Shown here one piece after another: positions 1 through 7,751 of a stretch of DNA of 13,438 bases. This DNA comes from Fomitopsis serialis (taxonomy: Eukaryota > Basidiomycota > Agaricomycetes > Polyporales > Fomitopsidaceae). Below the pieces are notes generated by a model that did not search any database, was not told where the DNA came from, and worked only from the letters and a program-made list of their open reading frames with translations. The translations under genes and the position numbers were made by a program. The DNA is taken from NCBI RefSeq assembly GCF_022376445.1, contig NW_025955710.1, positions 1-13,438 of the forward strand, read 5' to 3'. Numbering within the stretch: the first letter of the stretch is position 1; every line of letters starts with the position of its first letter.

Positions 1-120
1 CTATGTACTTGTACTTAGCGTACCCCTATGCTAGGTCTTATTCAGTATTTACTGGAGTGCTCGATCGTCTGCAAGGACAACCACCCATCCTGATTCCTCA
101 AGGCCTCACCGGCACCATCT

Positions 121-780
121 ACTGAACGCCAGAGGTGCGCTCCGACGGCATTGTTGCTCTGTTGTGATCTCTGTCGTCCGCTCGCTTTCGAAGAAGGTCT
201 TACAATCACTGGCACCATGGACTCGGGATCGCGCAAGTCCCAGTCGAACATCAACCTATATTATAGCGGCCAGCTGGAATGCGACCTCCGTAACGCATTA
301 CTGAAGTGGCGAGACGAGGAGACTGAGAGTTGCTACGGTGCCGCTGGTCCAATGTATCGTCGATTGCGCTCATGCCGGCAAGCTCTCGACGCTGGACGAC
401 TTCAAGCGCGAAGTCGCATCAACAAAGGATTGGGCGGAACGGTATGCCGAATATGTCCTTCAGATGGTACACGAGGTGTACCCTCTGCCACCAGAAGAGG
501 CTGGCATGGCCGGTACGGGGAATGTGGAAGTGCAGGAAGCAGGCGATGACGAGGTGTCAAGCGATGACCTACGAGAACCCAAGCGCAAGGCAACAACCTG
601 TGACCGGTGCAAGCAGACCGGCCATAACAGTGCAGTCAATCGTCTTGATAGTGCCGTGACATCTACTCACTTCATGAGAAAGGCCGTGATAGGAACTGCC
701 CTGCGCTGGCGCAAAGCGCGAATACAGGTGCAGTCGTGGCAAGCCCAGTTGGTGTGGCAGATGACGCCGTCGCGACTGTG
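121..780 (+). pseudogene. Frameshifted remnant resembling the C-terminal tail of a RecQ-like helicase
   Basis: Two adjoining frames read like one protein. The first (121 to about 336) contains CCDLC, then a segment with LRNALLKWRDEE; the second (from about 338) continues with IVDCAHAGKLSTLDDFKRE, WAERYAEYVLQMV and a KATTCDRCKQTGHNS cluster. The switch of frame near 336-350 and the loss of the expected later cysteines indicate decay. From memory, a CCD-C zinc site followed by a conserved WR segment, a DCAH-type segment and a Cys/His knuckle occur at the ends of the many RecQ-like helicase genes of Agaricomycetes. No helicase motif is present in the window and the frame upstream of 91 is closed. 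A transposon-derived gene with a zinc knuckle is the main alternative. Confidence 0.38.
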
Positions 781-1635
781 ATGCAAAGCAAGCAATAGTG
801 ATTTATGTGAATTGGTACGTGCAGATCACTCAAGTATCGAGGTTACCATCCTCAAGCCCAGTGAGAACCTGCAATTTCTCCAGCGATTTGGAGCCGTTTG
901 CGTCTGACTCCTGTCAGCGACCTGTCAGAGAATCCGTTCAGAACGATCTGTGTCAGTTACTTACTTGAATCTATGTTAAGGCTGTCTTAATTGCTATCGT
1001 TTGGCGGCTTAAATCACCTTAAGCCCATACAAGGTGCCTAACACGTTAAGCTGTGGCCGAGTTCGTCGAGAGTCGCGCGAGTCGGAGCTCTCTCGTGTGT
1101 TACTTAAAACATTAAGCGCTTGCGCGTCCGCGGTGCTGGCGCTACAAAAGGGCAATGACGTATGCCGCTGCCCACTCGTCCCAAACTCGTCCACACTGTC
1201 TTTTCTCCGACCACGAACTCTGCTGCATAGAACAACTGGGTCTCTTGTGCAAGTGTCGTCGGTGGTCGTGTCTCTCGTGTCTCGGTGGCCGAGTATTCTT
1301 CCCGACAGCACCGCCTCAGCGTCTCGGGTCGTTCCTGCTCGTCGCTCTTCTCTCTGCGCCGTCTGTGTCTGCCTGCACCGCTCGCTCCCCGCGCCAACAT
1401 GCGCGCCCGAGGCTGTTGCTGGCGGTGTGTGTGCTACCAGGTGTACGCGGACGGACGCATTGCTGCGGTGCTTGCTGGATCCACGGCGTCGCTCGCTGGA
1501 TGACCTCTCCCTCGTCGTGCGCTGTCTCAGTGTGCACACAAGGGCATCCTATGTACACGACTCTCGCGCTGTCTACTGCTACACTCGACCCTCTTCCTCT
1601 CCCAGCTTCCTGCTCCTCGCTCTTGCACTCAGTGA
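781..1635. other. Non-coding or 5' region of the membrane-protein gene
   Basis: Positions 781-1140 show no gene. CTACAAAAGG at 1142-1151 could serve as a weak TATA-type element. From about 1190 to 1640 the + strand is strongly pyrimidine-rich, as in fungal initiation zones and leaders, which opens several overlapping frames. Signal-peptide-like stretches occur in two frames (SFLLVALLSAPSVSA near 1325-1371 and RLLLAVCVLP near 1412-1440), and one may belong to the missing first exon of the gene at 1636-2489. I could not choose a splice path. Confidence 0.3.
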
Positions 1636-2489
1636 TCATCCGCCCAGCATTCGCCATGCCAAGTCGGCTGCACATTCACCAATGCGGCAGACGAGTCAGA
1701 CCTCCGCTCGCCGGAACACATTGAATACGTCCCATCGCTCGCAACATCCGCCTGCAACCTACAATCCCGCCCGTTCCACCCGAGTTGCAGTGGATACCTA
1801 GATGTACGCGGTAAGTGAAGCAATATGTGATTAGGCACGGACACTCACCGCAGGGTCGTCAACGCGACAGAGAGCTCCGACGGATCCATACTCACCACAA
1901 CACAACAGACGAATAGCGCCAGGACGTGCAGACCGACCACACCCGGAGACCTGCCGTCCCATCCACACCTCCTGTGCAGCAGCACTGACCCCCGACGTGT
2001 TTCTCCCGCACAGCGACGGCGACTCGGACGACGGCACGCCGCCCTCGCCAGAGAGCAGCGGCTGGGTCATCGCCGTGGTGATTGTCATCGGTGCGTCGCA
2101 CTCCGGCTCTGCGTACTACCGGGTCCTCGGCTGATGCGCCGTCTCTACGCAGTATTCGTGATCCTCGCCGTCGTCGCCACCGTCATCTAGGTCAGCATCC
2201 GCCAGCGCCGGCGAAGAAAGGATCGTGCGCAGCGCGCCATCGCTCGCACCACACGGGAAGCACGGCGGCGGCAGTCAAGGCGACCCGAGTCGCCCGCCTC
2301 GTCGACCTCCTCGGACAAGTCTGTAGTGCTCGAGGTGAGTTGCTGTCTGCGTCCCGTGAGCTCTCCGGCCTTAGACTCGAACAGTTCCTGCCGGCCGACG
2401 ACGTGAACGCGAAACCTCCCAAGAACGACCCCAAATCTAGCCCGCGCAGTGGATCCTCCGACGGACACGGAACGAAACCACAACGGTGA
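1636..2489 (+). pseudogene. Single-pass membrane protein gene with an in-frame TAG (possibly pseudogene; start not found)
   Basis: Four spliceable exons, 1636-1810, 1854-2090, 2153-2334 and 2385-2489, with GT-AG introns of 43, 62 and 50 nt; every join keeps one frame to TGA 2487-2489. The outer part contains scattered cysteines (for example SPCQVGCTF and SACN...PSCSGYL) and a Thr/Pro/Ser-rich linker. An acidic SDGDSDDGT stretch leads into a 21-residue helix beginning GWVIAVVIVI that is completed across an intron. The downstream exon gives a very basic juxtamembrane run (SIRQRRRRKDR) and a long hydrophilic tail ending GTKPQR. This is the layout of a type I fungal surface or sensor-like protein. 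A TAG at 2188-2190 falls at the last residue of the helix, cutting off the whole cytoplasmic tail although the frame beyond it stays open for about 48 codons and then splices cleanly. The upstream frame closes at TGA 1633-1635, so a signal-peptide exon must lie further 5'. No named family is claimed. Confidence 0.55.
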
Positions 2490-2534
2490 CTTGCGCTCGG
2501 ACCGATGATACCTACATGAACTCTACCTGCACCG

Positions 2535-2647
2535 CGCGTCTCTGCAAAGGCCATCTCCACCCGCCCTCGCACCTACGTTCCCCCCGAGTCGGAATGTGCA
2601 TGGTAAGCGAAGCAGGGACGGACACTCGCCATAGGGTTGCCAATGCG
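2535..2647 (+). pseudogene. Decayed partial duplicate of the membrane-protein gene's 5' half
   Basis: Positions 2602-2647 match 1810-1867 around the exon 1/intron 1/exon 2 junction. Both have GGTAAG(T/C)GAAGCA, then ACGGACACTC(A/G)CC, then AGGGT and CAA(C/T)GCG. The stretch before it also aligns with the end of exon 1 through a CACCTAC/CAACCTAC block and a shared CCCGAGT. The intron equivalent has shrunk to about 30 nt. There is no open frame matching the parent and nothing recognisable after 2647, so this is a truncated, non-functional copy left by a local duplication. Confidence 0.55.
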
Positions 2648-3763
2648 GGGGATGAGTAGGCCCGGGGAACCCCGTGAGTTGCTCCCGTACTGTCGTGTGC
2701 ACGCCCGGGGGGTACAACCGCCAAGTGACACGACATCAGCCATTCAGGAGGATTTGGACATACCAGGCGAAGGCTAGGCTGAGGAGGAGTGTGTGTAGTG
2801 TAGACGTGTTGCAGCCGAAGCAGCACAGTGAACGGTACCATTGTTTTTGTGGACGCTCGAGCAGCAGTGTATAATGCCGGAAAATCGCATTATATTCATA
2901 CAACGTACAGCCTGACGAGTCCGACAGAGATCGGTCCATATAGATGGCCGCCGAACAGTGTTAGATGGTAACAGACGGTAACAGACGGTAACCGAGAAAA
3001 AATCTGTTACTTTGGACAAATTGCCTTTACCAGCGATCACCGTCTGAAAGTCAGACGGTAACAGATGGTAATCGCTGTTAAAGTTGCAGGTTCTCACTGG
3101 GCCTCAAGGCCTCACCATTAGTTTCTTCCTCAGCAGGGGCCGCTCCACTGACTCGGAGGAGATCGTGTCGATTGTTTCCGAGTGTAGTACCGCTTTAGGC
3201 AGGTCAGTGCGAAGGCCACATTTGCCTTTCAGTCAACCCAATTTTAGGCGTGGCACGACTCACAACTCTAGTGGTTCGCGGGAGCGTGGTGGTTGTACAC
3301 GCCGGTCGATCAGGAGAGAGCGAAGCACGCCTCTTTACACATCTGATGAAGCCTACAGACGGTGCCAATACCCACGCCGGCACCGACGGACTTATTCTAG
3401 CTTAGATTGCAGTGATACCGATGTTGGGGGTTCACTCGCACGCAAGGGACGTTCGGGCGTAGAGCTCATATCATTGTCATCAGTACAAACGAGGATCGCG
3501 TACTGGTCGTAACTAGACTGGTCAACAAATGCAAGGGATACATCCGGACCATGCCCCAGAACGAGCTAGCGAGCTGCGAGAATGATGGGTAGCAAAAAAA
3601 GGATCGACAAGGTAACTCGAGCTGCGTGGGGCATGGTACAGCGGGCAATAGTACTAGGACTACGTACAGCACTGGCATGGGTGACAGTTCCGGGGCATGA
3701 GTTGAGGCGTAAGATGATACGGTCGTGAGTCTAGTCGAGTCGAGTCAGTCAGTGTCTGCGCAG
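2648..3763. other. Intergenic region without a supported gene
   Basis: Apart from the repeat cluster at 2955-3082 this stretch holds no gene I can support. An open frame at about 3412-3591 on the + strand reads protein-like in its second half (NEDRVLVVTRLVNKCKGY, then PQNELASCEND) and stops at TAG, but it has no start or splice partner. It may be a relic exon. Confidence 0.3.
2955..3082. repeat. 10-bp GGTAACAGAC repeat cluster with an inverted-repeat hairpin
   Basis: GGTAACAGAC occurs twice in tandem at 2967-2986, followed by the variant GGTAACCGAG (2987-2996). Its complement TCTGTTAC is at 3003-3010, and two further variants follow at 3057-3076. Arms 3031-3047 (CAGCGATCACCGTCTGA) and 3051-3077 form a hairpin with an internal bulge. 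The cluster starts near CAGTGTTA and ends with CGCTGTTA, so a small MITE-like element is possible, but no target-site duplication is visible. Confidence 0.5.
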
Positions 3764-4018
3764 AAGCTCAAGGCCTGCAAGCAGGCCGAGCAGCGCGCGG
3801 ACGAGCAGACGGACGGCGCTCCAACAACATCAGCTGCGCACGGTGCATCGACGACATCCATAGCCGCGTTCGCCACGCTCTATCTCACCGTCGCGCATGA
3901 ACTAGCACGCGTGAAGGGAGAACTGAGCAGGCAGAAGGTAGCGAGGACGAAGGCGGACGCGATGCGCGCAGGAGTTGATAGTGCGGACGGACGAGAGAAA
4001 CGATGTATCATCACTTGA
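3764..4018 (+). CDS. Candidate exon of an unrecognised Ala/Lys/Glu-rich, coiled-coil-like protein
   Basis: An open frame runs from AAG at 3764, directly after a CTGCGCAG acceptor-like site, to TGA 4016-4018. The first 18 codons all end in G or C, which matches the coding style of the confident genes here. The peptide begins KLKACKQAEQRADEQ, passes through a Thr/Ser/Ala linker, and then gives AFATLYLTVAHELARVKGEL and a Lys/Arg/Ala-rich segment, typical of amphipathic helix or coiled coil. GTGAGT at 3725 could be the donor of a 39-nt upstream intron, but I could not join it to an earlier exon. Protein-like pieces that may belong downstream are at 4084-4152 (RMDQAAREDLSRKVPIAK, followed by GTGAGA) and 4534-4767 (ending in RRAFQELVVEQ...SKGVNVDGS). 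I cannot assemble a full gene or name a family. Confidence 0.3.
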   Translation, partial: KLKACKQAEQRADEQTDGAPTTSAAHGASTTSIAAFATLYLTVAHELARVKGELSRQKVARTKADAMRAGVDSADGREKRCIIT

Positions 4019-4152
4019 CGTCCCCATCCTTGCCGTGTCTTCCCTGGCTGGTTGCCGTCAGCTGTACTGGGAGCAGCGAGTCAGTCGCGGTGCGCATGGA
4101 CCAGGCGGCACGCGAGGACTTGTCGAGGAAGGTGCCAATAGCCAAGGTGAGA

Positions 4153-5023
4153 AAACGGAATAGAGGACGGGGGAGATGCGGCTCAGCGAGAGCGGCGACG
4201 GTGATCAAGCGCCGTCACTTCCGCAAGTAGCAAGGATAGGAGGTATGGCGTATGGCGGAGTGGGTAGCCCTTAGACGAGGACTGCGGCGTAATCGAGGTC
4301 GTAATCGTTCGAAAGTCGGGGGAAATGCGTAAATGAGAGCGTGTTGACATCCAGGAGCCAATGTGTCGGCACGCCGCTGGCGAGGCACGGAACCACAGCT
4401 AAGTGGTCGTCGCCATCAGCCAACAAGCGCAGGGCGGGACTGAGTCGGATGAGCGGTAGGGGACAACGACAACGAAAAACAAGAAAGCGCACACAGCAGG
4501 GCGAGGCACTGCGCATCACTGGGGACACGACCAATGCGCCTCGAGCTCTCCGCCGCGGTCTTGCGTCAGTGTCGTGTCGCGCCTCCGCATCGAACCCAAC
4601 TGCGGGCGCCGTCTTCGTGGGTGAATCGTGTCGATCTCGTGGGGCTCGGCCGCCGGGCATTCCAAGAACTAGTTGTCGAACAGGCGTGCGTCGCCGACGC
4701 AGAGGCCGACCTAGCTTCGTCTCGTCGTGAGCGCCACTCGAAAGGGGTAAACGTGGACGGGTCATGAAGGCGTAACGATGCGGGGGATGGTGGTGATAAT
4801 AATGCGGGGTGAAGATGCCGGTATGAAGGGAATAAAAATGGGTAAAAATGCAATGTGGGATATGCATGAAATAGTCCATGGTTGTCGTAAGCACCCTGCA
4901 GGCCTGGCAGGAGCGTCTCCAGTCTCATGATATCATCGTATACACGTTAGAATAGTCCATGTCTGCAGTTGCTCGCACGTCCGGACGCGCTTGACGAGCT
5001 TTTGCGGCGAGTCGTCGAGACGC
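4153..5023. other. 3' flank of the bHLH gene; no confident gene
   Basis: The minus strand directly after the stop at 5024 is the expected 3' untranslated region of the bHLH gene. A 207-codon open frame on the minus strand (4271-4894) and overlapping + frames have no recognisable domain; the + frame 4534-4767 is the most protein-like. Confidence 0.3.
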
Positions 5024-6036
5024 TCAGTATACCGGCGCCGAGGACTGCTGAGCGGCGGCGACGGCGGAAGCGGCTGCGGCGTGACGCTGCTCAGCGGTGC
5101 CGAGCATGAGCGCCTCGTTGACGTGTCGGAGACGGGCGGTCTCGGCCTCGGCTGCCTGCAATCTCGTCTGCAACTGCTGCTGGGTCATCTCGAGGTAGCG
5201 AATGTGTGTGGTCGCTGCCAAAGTCATTAATTATCATGAAATGCAGGGACAATGAGAAGGCCGCTTACCGCGATCCAGCAGGGAGACCTTGCTCGACTTC
5301 TGGTTAGACACCGGCAGAGCGTCCTTGAGACGGCGATAGCCGTCACGGAGCTCATCGCGCCTCCGCTGCTCCGACTCGATGCGCTGACGACGGATCTCCT
5401 CGCGACGCATGTCGTTGTTCGCCAACGTACTCGTGGGGTTGAAATCAGCGTCGTCGTCGCTGTCAAACTCCTCGGAGCCCTTGCTCCGCTTCTTCTGCTG
5501 CTGCTGGCGCACAGATGTACGCGTCACAGGAGCAGCGAGTGGGTTGAAGCGGTGCGAGCGGGGAACAGCCGCCAAAGAACCAGGTGGGGCAGAAGGACCA
5601 GGCGAGTGCGTGCCACTGCCGCGGCGGCTCCGGCCAGAGGCGACACTGTCGGAGGACAGATCGCCGGTGCTGAGGTTCGAGAGGGCGCCGGGGTAGATGC
5701 CGGTGGGCGTGAACGGACGCGCGGGGGACCCAGTCGTGTAGGACGGGCTCGATGTGTACGTGTACTCGTTCAGACCGTTGGAGAGGTTAAGCGAGTTGAA
5801 CCCCAGACGCGGCGAGCCACCGGCGGGCGGAACTGTCAATCAAAGTCAAAACCTGACAAACGCGCACTTTGACGGCACGACTTACGGCCCATGGCAGACA
5901 CATTAAATGGCGAGTGCGGGTACTGGAGGTAGTCAAGACCCGACAGCGCGTCATAGTTGCCAAAGTTGGAGGTGTCCATGAAATCAGAGGGGGTCCTAGA
6001 GTGGTCCATAGCGTGTTCGAGGGGCGCGGTCTCCAT
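5024..6036 (-). CDS. bHLH-leucine zipper transcription factor (complete, 3 exons, 301 aa)
   Basis: Nuclear DNA-binding protein of the basic helix-loop-helix/zipper class, expected to bind E-box-like sites as a dimer. Exons on the minus strand are 6036-5886, 5832-5269 and 5214-5024; introns 5833-5885 (53 nt) and 5215-5268 (54 nt) have GT-AG ends and the joins keep frame (906 nt). Residues 1-150 are Ser/Pro/Gly-rich and probably disordered. A short Gln run with a Lys/Arg cluster (about 159-168) is followed by an acidic patch (171-181). The basic region starts near 193, with Glu205 and Arg208/Arg209 at the positions that normally contact the E-box; the usual His is Arg. Helix 1, a loop rich in S/N/Q/K (226-233) and helix 2 lead into a zipper with Leu246, Leu253, Ala260, Leu267 and Leu274. 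The basic region and helix 1 most resemble Max/Mlx-type proteins, but orthology is not established. An in-frame GTG lies upstream, but the ATG at 6036 is the first ATG in frame. A paralogue lies at 12887-13438. Confidence 0.93.
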
Positions 6037-6166
6037 TGCAAACAGATGCGGACGTGAGCGAGAGTGTGCGAGTATCACAGATATTGCGGGGATGTGTACA
6101 GATGAGGATGCGAATAAATGAGACTGAAATATGCCAGGTGCCTATTCGGGACCGCGCGGGAGACAT
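5996..6166 (-). promoter_or_regulatory. Upstream ORF overlapping the start codon of the bHLH gene
   Basis: In the leader of the bHLH gene, an ATG at 6166 opens a 56-codon frame that ends at TAG 5998-5996, 41 nt inside the main coding region and out of frame with it. Both ATGs have G at -3. If the leader is unspliced, ribosomes that start here cannot easily reinitiate at 6036. A possible leader intron (6124-6205, GTACGT to TTTCAG) would remove the upstream ATG. Confidence 0.5.
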
Positions 6167-6255
6167 GTCAGGTTATTGTATGCGGGTTGTGAGGACGTTA
6201 CGTACGACGAGAGTACAACAAAAATGCCGGGTTGTACTGGATGCAGCGAGAACAA

Positions 6256-6360
6256 GAGGACAATAACTAAGAAAGGAACCGGCGGAGGGGGCGGCGGATG
6301 GCGGGACGGAGGGGAGGGGATAAGGGACGAGAGGGAAGGCCAGGAGAGCTATATACCCCG
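6256..6360 (-). promoter_or_regulatory. Core promoter of the bHLH gene at 5024-6036
   Basis: Reading the minus strand, a TATATA box (6350-6355) in the context GGTATATAGC is followed by about 90 nt of pyrimidine-rich sequence, the usual fungal arrangement of TATA box and CT-rich initiation zone. It lies about 315 nt upstream of the ATG at 6036. This implies a 5' leader of roughly 200-300 nt. Confidence 0.6.
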
Positions 6361-6415
6361 AGACGGATATGCCGCCTCAGACGCTGCCTCGTGTGTGTGA
6401 CGGGATGCGGTAACG

Positions 6416-6460
6416 CGTGACACACCGTGACGCGCCGCCGGAAATGCCTCCGCGCGTGAC
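6416..6460. promoter_or_regulatory. Cluster of three CGTGAC motifs upstream of the bHLH TATA box
   Basis: CGTGAC occurs at 6416-6421, 6426-6431 and 6455-6460, about 60-110 bp upstream of the TATA box of the bHLH gene. The first overlaps ACGCGT, an MCB-like core. The repeats are visible; their use as binding sites is inferred. Confidence 0.3.
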
Positions 6461-7751
6461 AGTAATGAAATGGTTCCGCGCCCAGTTGAAGCAGCGTTCT
6501 CACTCTCTGCCCTGGCCTGCGTCGGAGTCCTCCCCATCAGCCGACAGCGTCTCCTCGCCCTCCTGCCAATCCTCCACACGCTCAGCCTTCATTTCCCCGT
6601 CTCCCCGGCCCAGCGGTGTCCCACTCGCCACGCATTGCCTCCGCAAAGCATATCACCACCACCCTTCGCCCGGGTACCCCGCTTCTCGGTCCACTCCGCG
6701 AAGTTTTGCCTTTCGAACGCTGATCGTGGTCCTCTTCGTCCGTTCACACATCACACACAGCTCGTCTGGGTGGACACTCGACTCACCTAGCAGCATCGCC
6801 CTCCGGGATCCGGGTGCGCACGGACCTCTCCTGCTGGCCCACTCGCCACGTCGGGGGCCGCGCGCTATTACCCCCAATTTACGTACCCAGTCCCCGTACC
6901 GCCCCTCCATCGATCGCTGCTACCTTATCTTCATATCACCGCTTCCCTCCTCCCGCAAAGGCAGGCAAGGGCGTCGAGCCTCTATTCCGAACCCTCCCAG
7001 CCGCCCTTTCCCCAGGTGCGCCCATCTGCTCAGGTCAGCCAGACATCTCAGCGCTATCCCTTCTCAGGCGACCGCACCTACGCTGCCGAGCCATCGGCCA
7101 ATCCTATCCACCCGTCCCCTCTTTAGCGACGCCTCATGGCCGCGAGCCAGCCCAGCGTTCACATCGTTGTTTTCATTTCCCTTTTGCCGGGCTGCGTCCC
7201 ACTCCTCTTCTTTCGCCCTTCATTTGGCATCCTCATCTGGCTTTCCCGTTCCCTTCCAGACGACCTTCCTTCGCTGTTCCGATCAAATCCCCCATGTGCA
7301 TCTATCCAACGCCTGTTGTCTTCTCGCCTAGAATAATACAATTCGGCAGAAAAGGAATATACGTCTCTTCCTCAGCCTGTGTCTTTATTCTTTCACATCG
7401 GACGGACCCAGGTTGCGGAACGTTCACGATAGTTGCTGTCGTAACTCCGTGTCACTTGACGGCCCAGGCTGAGCAGTAACGTTATATTGATTGTCCAGCG
7501 AGCGCCCCGCTTTCGCAGAGCGCGCGCTCAATCGAAAGGTAGACTGGAAGCATAGAATCACTAGGCACGGAGCGTCATAACGAGTCGTCAGATATAGCAA
7601 TAAGTCAGGCGTAACGGGGTCGTAAGTCGTGACGGGTCGTGACGAGAGCAAAGCCGGACCAAGTGCGACAAACAAAGGGTGAGCGAACAAAACAGAAGTG
7701 TTCGGGGTATGAAGTGAGTCCGCATCGGCGAGACACGCGCATTTCCGGCTC
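6461..7751. other. Intergenic, pyrimidine-rich on the + strand
   Basis: This lies between the bHLH promoter and the end of the MARVEL-like gene. Strong C/T bias on the + strand removes stop codons and yields overlapping frames, the longest being ATG 6444 to 7331 (295 codons, Ser/Pro/Arg-rich). None shows a domain. The last 150 nt are probably the 3' untranslated region of the MARVEL-like gene and contain loosely repeated GTCGTRA(C/A)G units at about 7570-7650. Confidence 0.35.

Noticed and set aside
1034..1801. 255-codon + strand open frame
   Set aside because: Explained by pyrimidine bias; its 3' part is in a different frame from the better supported spliced exon at 1636-1810.
2091..2190. 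Alternative intron ending at CATCTAG that would skip the in-frame stop
   Set aside because: It would delete half of the transmembrane helix and shift to a frame without the basic juxtamembrane run; the acceptor at 2151-2152 has a good CTGAT branch site and restores a full helix.
3725..3763. GTG at 3725 as a start codon of the coiled-coil-like frame
   Set aside because: The sequence is GTGAGT and an acceptor-like CAG follows at 3761-3763, so it looks more like an intron than coding sequence.
4271..4894. 207-codon open frame on the minus strand downstream of the bHLH gene
   Set aside because: Starts in what should be the 3' untranslated region, contains His/Tyr-rich and Arg-rich low-complexity stretches, and no domain; the opposite strand is equally open.
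6444..7331. 295-codon open frame on the + strand from an ATG
   Set aside because: Two other long frames overlap it, the strand is C/T-rich, the product is low-complexity Ser/Pro/Arg, and no domain or intron is seen; it also lies in the promoter side of the bHLH gene.
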